A stretch of 40,137 nucleotides of DNA from Euryarchaeota archaeon UBA557 (lineage in GTDB: Archaea; Thermoplasmatota; Poseidoniia; Poseidoniales; Thalassarchaeaceae): contig DARI01000007.1 of assembly GCA_002503285.1 (NCBI GenBank), positions 1-40,137 on the forward strand, in the 5' to 3' direction. The translations under genes were made by a program, and so were the position numbers. Of this stretch, positions 7,568-15,131 are shown piece by piece. Below the pieces are notes generated by a model that ran no database searches, was not told the DNA's origin, and saw only the letters and a program-made list of their open reading frames with translations. Numbering within the stretch: the first letter of the stretch is position 1; every line of letters starts with the position of its first letter.

Positions 7568-8371
7568 TTAGTTATGAACAGAAAGTCCTGCTGACATCAG
7601 TGAATGCGCATCTCCACAGTATTCAGTGCATAATATCATGGATTCACTAGCCTCAATCATTGGGAGCCAAAGTGTAGTTTTGTGGCTGGGTTGAACGTCT
7701 TCCTTCACTCCCAAAATTTGAACCCATGGCGCATGAGTAACATCTTCTGATTGCATAACCGCGAGATAAGTTTCTCCTGCCTTCAAAGACAGAAGTGGTT
7801 GCATTCCATAACCTTCTATGGATATAGTTCCAATATCACATAAATTAGTACTTAATTCAAATCCCCTATCCGGAATTATATCTCCAGTCCAACGATCATC
7901 ATTTGGATTACATTCAAAACTCCAAACCCATTGTTTTCCTGTAATTTCCAAAACATGGTAGCAATCTGATGTTATTATGCCTGTATTCATATCCATTTGA
8001 TTATTGGAACTTTGTCCTTCAGTGCATTCAAATCCATGATTACCTCCATTTTCAGATGTCCAAACAGCATCTAATGGTGCCCAAGATATATATGTTAAGT
8101 ATATAATTAGAATAAATGGTAATATGGTCCATGCAACTTCCAGTGTCATGTCATCATTATGTCTAGGGAATACCCCGACTTCTATTTTATCAGGATTTTC
8201 CCAATCTTCTCCTTCTTTGGATGTGTACCAAAATGAATGATGAAATAACCATCCAAATGTAAATATTCCAATTAAAAGGGACCAAGAAATATACTCATTC
8301 CACAATTCGTAAAACAATAAGCTTTCGACCAAAGTACCGACCTCTAAGCTTGCGGTATGAAAGTTATTCAT
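7568..8371 (-). CDS. coxB: Cytochrome c oxidase subunit II (CuA)
   Basis: The 267-residue protein has two membrane helices (about 29-48 and 90-108) and a C-terminal cupredoxin domain. The complete CuA centre is visible near the C-terminus: His in DVTHAPWVQI, then CTEYCGDAHSLM supplying Cys, Glu carbonyl, Cys, His and Met. The aromatic entry patch is GKQWVWSFECNP. It takes electrons from a periplasmic carrier (cytochrome c or a blue-copper protein) and passes them to haem a in subunit I. The tail ends only nine residues after the Met ligand, so there is no fused cytochrome c domain, unlike caa3 enzymes. It is the first gene of the operon, 18 bases before coxA. A Cys-rich loop (FECTEGQSSNNQ, ITSDCYHV, FECNP) interrupts the cupredoxin and is unusual. 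Confidence 0.95.
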   Translation of the reverse strand: MNNFHTASLEVGTLVESLLFYELWNEYISWSLLIGIFTFGWLFHHSFWYTSKEGEDWENPDKIEVGVFPRHNDDMTLEVAWTILPFILIIYLTYISWAPLDAVWTSENGGNHGFECTEGQSSNNQMDMNTGIITSDCYHVLEITGKQWVWSFECNPNDDRWTGDIIPDRGFELSTNLCDIGTISIEGYGMQPLLSLKAGETYLAVMQSEDVTHAPWVQILGVKEDVQPSHKTTLWLPMIEASESMILCTEYCGDAHSLMSAGLSVHN

Positions 8372-8566
8372 AAATCCCGCGTAATCAGGTTCTTGATAAT
8401 ATCAATCTTATTAATAAAATATGATATGATTATTTGCCTTCAACATTGATTTAAAATGATTCAATCTACCTACTAAAATACAGTGAAATAAAAAATATGG
8501 AACTAATATTATAATTATCAATATCCAATCACCTTATATTAAGAACATTTCTTGTAATTAACAACC

Positions 8567-9037
8567 ATGTCTAAAAATCGTAAATATTTTGATATGGAAA
8601 CCCAATCATATCGGTTCAAAAAGGCTTCAAAAATCATTAAAAAAAATATTTTACGAAATAAATCAAGGATTGAAGGTGGATCGAATTGTCCAATACTTGT
8701 CGAAGGAATAAATGATGTCAAAGCCCTAAGAACATTAGGATTTACAGGAGTAATTGAGAAATTAAACCGTGGCTATAGCAGATCAAAATTAATTGCATAC
8801 CTTTATGAAAAGTATGGAACTAGAAATAAAATTGATGGCAAATCATCAATAATTATCTTAATGGATTGGGATAAAACAGGAAAAAGTATTCAAAATTTTT
8901 TTCGCATAAGGTTAATGTCCATGGATATGGCAATAGATGAAGAAATGCATAATCAATTATCAATATTAATTAATCCTGAAATTATGGCTGTGGAAGAATT
9001 ATCATCTTATGCAAGTATTTTTTCTTCTATAACATAA
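8567..9037 (+). CDS. Toprim-domain protein (small primase-like)
   Basis: The 156-residue protein is a minimal Toprim fold. PILVEGINDVKALRTLGF carries the catalytic Glu (E46), and IIILMDWDKTGK carries the DxD pair (D100, D102) that binds magnesium. Residues 1-38 are a basic helix. Stand-alone Toprim proteins of this size in archaea are usually listed as small primase-like or ribonuclease-M5-like proteins acting on RNA or DNA; the substrate is not known from the sequence. It diverges from the oxidase operon and converges with the Lrp-type regulator, with only two bases between the stop codons. Confidence 0.75.
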   Translation: MSKNRKYFDMETQSYRFKKASKIIKKNILRNKSRIEGGSNCPILVEGINDVKALRTLGFTGVIEKLNRGYSRSKLIAYLYEKYGTRNKIDGKSSIIILMDWDKTGKSIQNFFRIRLMSMDMAIDEEMHNQLSILINPEIMAVEELSSYASIFSSIT

Positions 9038-9039
9038 AT

Positions 9040-9513
9040 TCATTTATCGAATTTATTAATCGGTATGGAGCTCGGAATTTCTTTTACAGTGTTCAATACT
9101 AAATGAGTGACCGATCTTTCTACTCCTTCAATGGATAATACATTTTTAGATAAGTTATCTAAATCCTTTCTATTTTCTGCTCTTGCTAAAATCATTGAAT
9201 CAAAATCTCCAGTTACGTCATAAGCACCATAAATTCTATTATCTTTAGCAATTTTTTCTTGGATCTCTATCAACCTACCTTTTTGTATTCTTAATCCAAT
9301 AACTACGTTTAATTCCCATCCAATTTTTTCATGGTCAAGAAGTACGGAATAGCCTTTTATTATGCCGCGCTCTTCTAATTTCTTTACTCTATTGCTCACC
9401 GCTCCCAAGGATACTCCTATTCTTTCAGAAATTTTTCTTAGTGAAGTTCGAGCATCTTCACACAAAACCTGTATGATATTGTGGTCCGTTTCGTCTAACA
9501 TGGTTCCATTCAT
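9040..9513 (-). CDS. Lrp/AsnC-family transcriptional regulator
   Basis: The 157-residue protein has an N-terminal winged helix-turn-helix (about 5-55; LDETDHNIIQVLCEDARTS, LRKISERIGVSLGAVSNRV, LEERGIIKGYSV). It also has a C-terminal RAM ligand/oligomerisation domain (about 68-145; NVVIGLRIQKGR, YDVTGDFDSMILARAENRKDL). Such proteins bind upstream of their targets as dimers or octamers and sense amino acids. The target is unknown; a branched-chain aminotransferase lies 12 kb away, too far to infer a link. ATG at 9513 is used; a second ATG four codons on (MLDETD) matches the usual family start equally well. Confidence 0.9.
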   Translation of the reverse strand: MNGTMLDETDHNIIQVLCEDARTSLRKISERIGVSLGAVSNRVKKLEERGIIKGYSVLLDHEKIGWELNVVIGLRIQKGRLIEIQEKIAKDNRIYGAYDVTGDFDSMILARAENRKDLDNLSKNVLSIEGVERSVTHLVLNTVKEIPSSIPINKFDK

Positions 9514-9588
9514 ATTCCTAAGAATATCGCATGGCTATTGAACATATGCCAATTAATATCAATTTTTATTTTTCATTTGATTTAAAAA

Positions 9589-11232
9589 TTATTCTTCTTC
9601 ATTGATTATTACCTTTAATTCCCTAACGGCTCGCATAATAATTCTCTCAGGTTCATTTACCATGAGGCTGACTCTACTCCCAATCCACACTGGCAAGCAA
9701 ACCCCATCTGTTTCATCAACTAATACCAAACTACCTGTAAATTCTCCTATATCGGCATCTATTTCTAAAGGAAATATTTCTTCCTCGATTAGTAACCTGT
9801 TTATTATTACACTACTAACTTCAATAAAGCCCGAATCTATTTCAGAAATAATTTGCTGAGCAGCTCTACCTATTATTCTATCAATTTCTTTATTTCTTAA
9901 CTTAATTGTATCAAGTCCTAAATGAATTACTTTTAGTGGCTTCCATCGCTTTCCTGGAATTATTATTCTTCCTGATTTTCTACTTTTCTCATTCTCCCAA
10001 ATATATTTAGCTTCTTTAGTGCACCAGAGTATTTTCTTACCTCTGATCCATAGGTTATCTGGACAACTTCCAAATCTATCCATTATTTTGTTAGTAATTT
10101 CACTCCCTATTGGTTGAGGTAAATCTATTGAATCTTCACTAAATTGATTATCATTTAATACTTTTTTAGGTATTTTTATATTTAATTCATTCACTTTTTC
10201 AAGTATCGCTACAAAAAATCCTCCTCCATTATTTTTATCATTCCAAATTCTTACACAGTTACGAATAGATTCTAGTATGTTAGGTTCAGTTGGGGGTAGA
10301 GTGGAACTAACTACATCCAATTCTATTGTTATGTTACCCCTATCATCTAAAATAGGCCATTCAGTTAAACCTTCATCAAACAATAATTTTGGTAATATTG
10401 TACTAGGTTTTACAACTTTTACGGAATATCTCCTCATTATTTCTGCTACAACTGCTTCATTCTCTACAGGATCTAATGAGCATGTTGAATATACTATTCT
10501 ACCTCCAGGTTTTGTAATTTCTATTCCCTTACTCAATAAATCAATTTGTAATTTATGAAGAGAACGCCCACCGGAAGGTAACCATTTTCTCCATACATCA
10601 GGATTTTTTCTAGTAGTTCCAGAACCAGTACATGGAGCATCTACTAATACTCTATCATAGCCTAATCCGGGAATTTTGGGGATATGTCTCCCATCATGAT
10701 TCACTATCATACAAGTTCTAGATCCATGTCTTTGTGAATTTGATACCAATGTATTAATTCTTGTACTAGCTATTTCATTAGCCACAACCAAACCTTTATT
10801 GTTTAAATGCTCAGAAATCTGTGTAGTTTTGGATCCTGGTGATGCACACATATCTAGGATGATTTCTCCAGGTTTTGTATCAAGTGCTATTGCCGGAATC
10901 ATAGATGCCGATTCCTGCCTAGTTAATCTACCAGTTTCATGTAAAGAAGAAAGTAATACTCTATTTTCTCCATCTATTTTACCCCTTTCAAATGGTAATG
11001 TCCAAGCACTTCCAACGCCATTAAACCAACTTATCCGTTTAGAACCAATCTTAATTAACCAATTTTCTACCCATTTCGAATCTTCTCTTAGGGGGTTTAC
11101 TCTTACTGTTTCTGGCAATCTTTCAAATGATCCTTGGAACCATTCTTCAGAATCCGTTCTCCATTTACTAACTGCATTTAGTAAAACACTATCCTTTCCA
11201 AGATTATACCAGTAATCCGACTTACTTGCCAC
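9589..11232 (-). CDS. RsmB/NOP2/NSUN-family RNA cytosine-C5 methyltransferase (Trm4-like)
   Basis: The 547-residue protein holds a Rossmann methyltransferase. The SAM loop is ILDMCASPGSKT (125-136), motif IV is DAPCTGSG (C201, needed for product release) and motif VI is YSTCSLDPVENEA (C251, the catalytic nucleophile). An N-terminal RNA-binding part precedes it (RVNPLR at 44-49). The long C-terminal part (about 380-547), with KPLKVIHLGLDTIK, resembles the extra domain of NSUN2/Trm4 tRNA m5C enzymes, so tRNA is the most likely target; rRNA cannot be excluded. The start is GTG, sitting at the end of a 16-base motif shared with the PUA-protein gene at 20538-21041. The AsnC-type gene follows 75 bases downstream. 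Confidence 0.88.
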   Translation of the reverse strand: MASKSDYWYNLGKDSVLLNAVSKWRTDSEEWFQGSFERLPETVRVNPLREDSKWVENWLIKIGSKRISWFNGVGSAWTLPFERGKIDGENRVLLSSLHETGRLTRQESASMIPAIALDTKPGEIILDMCASPGSKTTQISEHLNNKGLVVANEIASTRINTLVSNSQRHGSRTCMIVNHDGRHIPKIPGLGYDRVLVDAPCTGSGTTRKNPDVWRKWLPSGGRSLHKLQIDLLSKGIEITKPGGRIVYSTCSLDPVENEAVVAEIMRRYSVKVVKPSTILPKLLFDEGLTEWPILDDRGNITIELDVVSSTLPPTEPNILESIRNCVRIWNDKNNGGGFFVAILEKVNELNIKIPKKVLNDNQFSEDSIDLPQPIGSEITNKIMDRFGSCPDNLWIRGKKILWCTKEAKYIWENEKSRKSGRIIIPGKRWKPLKVIHLGLDTIKLRNKEIDRIIGRAAQQIISEIDSGFIEVSSVIINRLLIEEEIFPLEIDADIGEFTGSLVLVDETDGVCLPVWIGSRVSLMVNEPERIIMRAVRELKVIINEEE

Positions 11233-11245
11233 GACCTTCCGAACA
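11230..11245 (-). promoter_or_regulatory. Shared motif at a GTG start (copy 1)
   Basis: The minus strand reads TGTTCGGAAGGTCGTG, the last three bases being the GTG start of the RNA methyltransferase. A second copy differing at one base ends in the GTG start at 21041. It is not a standard archaeal Shine-Dalgarno. Confidence 0.5.
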
Positions 11246-11389
11246 CGACATCACGAAAGAAATACTCGTACCCCGTATTGAATAAAACATCTAATTTTTA
11301 TTACTTAACAACTATATCTTTATAAAATATTATACCATTGATGAATCGCTCCCCGCTTGTGGACTTGTTCCGCAAAGGGGATGCACGTA

Positions 11390-11743
11390 ATGAGATTAAG
11401 CAGGCGAATAGCAAAAAATAAAGAAAAACCGATACAAACTGATATTTTTGGAGCAACTAAGAAATTAATTGAATTGGTAGATAGGGCTAGAAATAACTCT
11501 CTAAATCAAGGACCATTAGTACCAATTCAGGCACTAGTAACTATAGAAAATGATGAATGGACTTGGCAAACTGTTAATCGTGAAGTTCTAGAAAATTTAA
11601 GTCATAGATTGGTTTTTCAAACTCCAAATGGTAATCGACGTGAGATTCTAATGACTTCAAGTATGGATAATGCAATGGATGCAGCATCAATGATAGTGGA
11701 ACTCGATGGTGGTTGTGTATTAATCGAGTCTTTAGAAGCATAA
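11390..11743 (+). CDS. Conserved-looking small protein, function unknown
   Basis: From the ATG at 11390 the protein has 117 residues. It has a basic N-terminus (MRLSRRIAKNKEKPIQ), an alpha-helical segment (about 18-38), then alternating strand-like stretches (ALVTIENDEWTWQTVN, HRLVFQTPNGNRREILMT) and an acidic end (VELDGGCVLIESLEA). There is no signal peptide, membrane helix or metal motif. AAAGGGG nine bases before this ATG supports it; an ATG at 11381 and a TTG at 11357 are alternatives. It is followed after 65 bases by Sec61-beta on the same strand, so the two may be co-transcribed. I do not recognise a family. Confidence 0.65.
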   Translation: MRLSRRIAKNKEKPIQTDIFGATKKLIELVDRARNNSLNQGPLVPIQALVTIENDEWTWQTVNREVLENLSHRLVFQTPNGNRREILMTSSMDNAMDAASMIVELDGGCVLIESLEA

Positions 11744-11808
11744 TCATAATTTGATATTATTTTATTGGGCTCGTGAGTTTGAAATAGTCTATATGGGTGC
11801 GAAGGCCA

Positions 11809-12000
11809 ATGGCAAAGGATAAGAAGGGTAGTGGAATCCAGCAAGCAGCTGGATTAATTCGTTATTTTGATGAAGAAAGTGAAGATGCCATTCAAATATC
11901 AAAAGGTGCAATATATTTCGCCTGTATCTCATTCTCATTAGTAATTTATCTAGCACAACATGGCGTTTGGTCGTGGATGTTTAATGCACTAGGTCTTTAA
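11809..12000 (+). CDS. secG: Preprotein translocase subunit Sec61-beta
   Basis: This 63-residue tail-anchored protein is a typical archaeal Sec61-beta. It has a basic start (MAKDKKGSGIQQAAGLIRYF), an acidic linker (DEESEDAIQISK) and one membrane helix (GAIYFACISFSLVIYLAQ, about 36-53). It is the small third subunit of the SecY channel and is annotated secG in archaea although unrelated to bacterial SecG. The family's conserved AGL-RYF box fixes the start at the ATG at 11809 rather than the GTG four codons upstream. Its TAA shares the TTAA tetranucleotide with the stop of the convergent gene. Confidence 0.92.
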   Translation: MAKDKKGSGIQQAAGLIRYFDEESEDAIQISKGAIYFACISFSLVIYLAQHGVWSWMFNALGL

Positions 12001-12797
12001 TTATCGTCAAACAATATATTTGTAGATTGTAAATCCGTTTTTGGGTTTGCCCTAATTATTGCTTTTTCTGCCCTACTCAATGCCCGTTCAACAGCAGGAG
12101 AATTTCTATCCGATAAAGCCGTCCTTGCTTCCTCCAATGCATTATCTGCGGCCAAAATAAATTCAACTGAATCTTCATTTACTCCTCTGAGTGATCTAAC
12201 TGAATCTTCTAATTTTAGAATGTTTTCATTCATCTCATCTTTGGCTATTTTAATCAGATTATTCCATGAGTTTATATGTTCTTCAATAGTTAAATTTGTT
12301 ACCCTTTCAAAGGATTTTAGTCTATATGGCTCCCAAGGATTTCTACCTAGACTTGCTACTATATCATGCACACATCTAGCACGTATTGACAACTCTCCTC
12401 TAATTTCTATTTTATTATAGAAACATCGATTAAAAAGTCCAAATCCCCAATAATGGGAACTATATATCTTAACATCTAAATCATTTGATTTACAAATTAA
12501 CTCCCAAACTTGTTGATCCCAGTTTGAATCGTCATTAATAAATGGCGTTTCATGTGAACCAATTGAGTATAATACAGACTTTGCGACATCTCCAAGATAG
12601 ATTCCCCTACTCTTCTTCGAACTTTTTACTTCCAAAAATCCCTTTTCATTAATGTCCATTTTTGGCTTACCTTGCACCACTTGTGCATACAAAACCGAAA
12701 CCCCTGCTTCATTTGATGAATAACTATCTGACTCGTAGTAAGACTGGTCCACGTACTTCTCACGGTATCTATTTGATTGAATGTTGTGTATGAACAA
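11997..12797 (-). CDS. Hypothetical protein with charged helical C-terminus
   Basis: Up to 266 residues, starting at a TTG (12797); no ATG occurs in frame until residue 47, so the start is uncertain (a GTG at 12752 is another option). The middle (about 48-180) is a mixed globular domain with many aromatics (DSNWDQQVWELI, YSSHYWGFGLFNRCFY). The last 90 residues are predicted helices of charged and Ala-rich sequence (AADNALEEARTALSDRN, AVERALSRAEKAIIRAN). A GFLEVKSSKKSRG stretch has an ExK pair, but too little else supports a nuclease. It lies 12 bases after the Xer recombinase gene and is probably co-transcribed with it. I do not recognise a family. Confidence 0.6.
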   Translation of the reverse strand: MFIHNIQSNRYREKYVDQSYYESDSYSSNEAGVSVLYAQVVQGKPKMDINEKGFLEVKSSKKSRGIYLGDVAKSVLYSIGSHETPFINDDSNWDQQVWELICKSNDLDVKIYSSHYWGFGLFNRCFYNKIEIRGELSIRARCVHDIVASLGRNPWEPYRLKSFERVTNLTIEEHINSWNNLIKIAKDEMNENILKLEDSVRSLRGVNEDSVEFILAADNALEEARTALSDRNSPAVERALSRAEKAIIRANPKTDLQSTNILFDDN

Positions 12798-12809
12798 ACT
12801 ACTTTCAAG

Positions 12810-13910
12810 TTAGTTTGTAGGTTTTATTTCTATATTTTTAATTTCTTTAACTATCTCTTCAGAATTTTTCAAATCAGAAGTAGTAATTTTTTTCTGAGCT
12901 CTATGATATATTTCACGTAAGGTTTGATCCCCTATTTCAAGATAAACTCGTGTTGTAGCTATACTAGCATGCCCCAATAATCTTTGAATTGTAACTAAAT
13001 CTGCACCTCTCTCCAATAATCCAGTAGCAAAAGTATGCCTGAGAGTATGGGGGCTGAGCTTACTCTTGGGAATATCTGCTGCTTCTGCTATCTTATCTAT
13101 TATTTTTTGAACTGATCGTGGATTCATCCTATTTCCTCTACTGGATAGAAATAATGCACGATTATCTAATTCATTCTTACAACGCTTAAGTCTAGATTTC
13201 CTCATTGGATACCATGAATTTATTGCATTAACAGTCGAATTAGTAAATAAAACAGTCCTGTCCTTTTCTCCTTTTCCACCAATTACAAGTGCAGATAAAT
13301 CTTCAAAATCTAAATCATCAATATCAAGTCCACATAATTCTGATACTCTCAATCCTGTATCAAGCATGATTGTTACAATGGGTGAAGCCAAACAATCCTC
13401 AGATTGACTCGTGGACAATAAAACTCTCTTCAATTCATTTTTTCCTAGTGTTTTAGGTAAAGAACGGCTTCTTGAAGGTCTTTGAATCCAATCAGGAATC
13501 ATATAGCCCAACCATTTTAATAAATGAGAAATAGATGCTATTCTTGCATTAATTGTTGAGGGCCTTAATTTACTGATACTATTTAGCCATGCATCTATTC
13601 TTCCATTATTGGGGTCACTAAATGAGTGAATATTTTTAACAGATATGGTCTGCATTTTCTCCCATTTTCTCCCATTTTCATTTGGTAGATTTGTAACTGA
13701 GAAGGTTTTAACTCCGACAATGTATGACCTAATTGTATGCTCACTTTTTTTTTCTGTTCGCAATTTTTGCAACCAACATTCAAACCAAGGTAATTTTGAT
13801 ATCCTATCTAATCTTGGAGGTAATGGGATTTTCGAATTTACAAAATTAATATCTTGAGGCATATTATCATCTACTTTTGTATTTGAAAATATTTCACCTT
13901 CTTCTTCCAT
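12810..13910 (-). CDS. xerA: Tyrosine recombinase, XerA/XerC-D family
   Basis: From the ATG at 13910 the protein has 366 residues. An N-terminal SAM-like core-binding domain (about 40-150; WFECWLQKLRTEKKSEHTIRSY) precedes the catalytic domain. All catalytic residues are visible: Arg in DTGLRVSELCGL, Lys in GGKGEKDR, His/Arg in SPHTLRHTFATG, His in LLGHASIATT and the nucleophile Tyr in TRVYLEIG. It matches archaeal Xer proteins that resolve chromosome dimers at a dif site more than it does phage integrases, and no att duplication or phage genes surround it. ATG at 13943 and TTG at 13976 are possible longer starts. The gene lies between rimK and an unknown gene, all on the minus strand. Confidence 0.9.
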   Translation of the reverse strand: MEEEGEIFSNTKVDDNMPQDINFVNSKIPLPPRLDRISKLPWFECWLQKLRTEKKSEHTIRSYIVGVKTFSVTNLPNENGRKWEKMQTISVKNIHSFSDPNNGRIDAWLNSISKLRPSTINARIASISHLLKWLGYMIPDWIQRPSRSRSLPKTLGKNELKRVLLSTSQSEDCLASPIVTIMLDTGLRVSELCGLDIDDLDFEDLSALVIGGKGEKDRTVLFTNSTVNAINSWYPMRKSRLKRCKNELDNRALFLSSRGNRMNPRSVQKIIDKIAEAADIPKSKLSPHTLRHTFATGLLERGADLVTIQRLLGHASIATTRVYLEIGDQTLREIYHRAQKKITTSDLKNSEEIVKEIKNIEIKPTN

Positions 13911-14046
13911 TATATCGACCCATGTCGTAAATGACGTATGCATCCCTGCCCTAACGAACAAATAACAGGGGGCCAATAGAGTATTGAATGCTTCTCATGA
14001 TTGGCAATAAGTCATGTGGATTTTGATATATTAGTAAAATAGCCGA

Positions 14047-15003
14047 TTAACTATCAGATGTTAATTTATGACTATTAGACTCAGTTTTTTCTTCAGATTC
14101 ATCTCCTATTTCTACTTCTAGAGAATCATGATATCTAAAAGTTAAATATTCCGCTACCTTTTCTGCGATATTAATTCCAGTTGAAGCCTCTATTCCCTCT
14201 AGTCCAGGACTAGAATTTACTTCTAGTATTAATGCACCCCTTTTAGATATGAGCATATCTACTCCCGCTATATCAAGTCCTAACGTTTTTGCTGCTAGAC
14301 AAGCGATTATTTTTTGCTCTTTGGTTATTACTACATCTTCTACAGAACCACCTAAATGAAAATTTGAACGAAATTCAGTTCCATTTGCTTTTCGTTTCAT
14401 TGATGCAATAACTTTTCCTCCAACTATCAATACACGTATATCTTGACCATGAGACTCTTTAATATATTCCTGAACTAAAGGCCGCATATTCTGTTCTAAC
14501 ATCTGATAAACCAATTGTCGTGCTTGCTGATCCGTTTTAGCTAGAAATACTCCATATCCATGAGTACCTTCTGTTGATTTAATTACACATGGAGTGCCAC
14601 CAACTCTACTTACTGCTCTAACAGTATCTTTCCAAGAGCCCACTTGGGCTGTAATTGGTACTGGAACTGAATTATCGGACATCATTTGACAAGCAACTAA
14701 CTTATCCCGACTGCTCATTATTCCATTACTTGAATTTAATATTATTACTCCTTTACTTTCAAATTGCCTAACTATGGCAACCCCCCTTCTAGTTATTGAG
14801 TAACCTATTCTTGGTAGGACCGCTTCACATTCTACAGGCCAACCTCGGTGAAAAATTTTACCTCCATCCTTATCTATAACTATAGTCAAACTCAACGGAT
14901 CAATTATTTTGACATCCCAACCTGCTTTTTCTGTTTCTTCCAATAGCCGCTTGGTACTATACAACTCAGGACCTCTTGAGAGTATCACAAGTCGCGGCTT
15001 CAT
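14047..15003 (-). CDS. rimK: RimK-family ATP-grasp glutamate ligase
   Basis: The 318-residue protein aligns along its whole length with E. coli RimK (300 residues), which adds glutamates to the C-terminus of ribosomal protein S6. Matching blocks are ILSRGPELYSTKRL near the start, LPRIGYSITRRG, the ATP-grasp loop VIKSTEGTHGYGV, LVQEYIKESHGQDIRV, RKANGTEFRSNFHLGGS and the magnesium site ILEVNSSPGLEGIE. Archaea usually have relatives such as LysX, MptN or CofF; this copy looks closer to bacterial RimK. Archaea have no bacterial S6, so the acceptor must differ or the enzyme makes poly-glutamate (inference). The C-terminal 25 residues are an acidic, Ser/Glu-rich tail absent from E. coli. Confidence 0.88.
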   Translation of the reverse strand: MKPRLVILSRGPELYSTKRLLEETEKAGWDVKIIDPLSLTIVIDKDGGKIFHRGWPVECEAVLPRIGYSITRRGVAIVRQFESKGVIILNSSNGIMSSRDKLVACQMMSDNSVPVPITAQVGSWKDTVRAVSRVGGTPCVIKSTEGTHGYGVFLAKTDQQARQLVYQMLEQNMRPLVQEYIKESHGQDIRVLIVGGKVIASMKRKANGTEFRSNFHLGGSVEDVVITKEQKIIACLAAKTLGLDIAGVDMLISKRGALILEVNSSPGLEGIEASTGINIAEKVAEYLTFRYHDSLEVEIGDESEEKTESNSHKLTSDS

Positions 15004-15131
15004 AGTTTTCGCAACAAAAACTACTTCTTGAGTTCTTTGCTTAAATTTATAGTTAAACTATCATAGTGCCCTTTCTGTGATACTTTGAAACAAAGGGATT
15101 GAAAACCATTACTTATGGCTCGATTAACATA

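Noticed and set aside
12620..12680. ExK pair in the unknown gene beside xerA as a PD-(D/E)xK nuclease
   Set aside because: No upstream Asp or fold pattern supports it; the match is too short.
13653..13680. Short tandem repeat of CCCATTTTCT inside the Xer gene
   Set aside because: It is only two to three partial copies, in frame, coding for an ordinary polar stretch in a variable part of the protein.
12810..15003. Xer recombinase as sign of an integrated mobile element
   Set aside because: No phage or plasmid genes and no long direct repeats flank it; the protein matches housekeeping archaeal Xer, and I could not identify a convincing dif site by eye.
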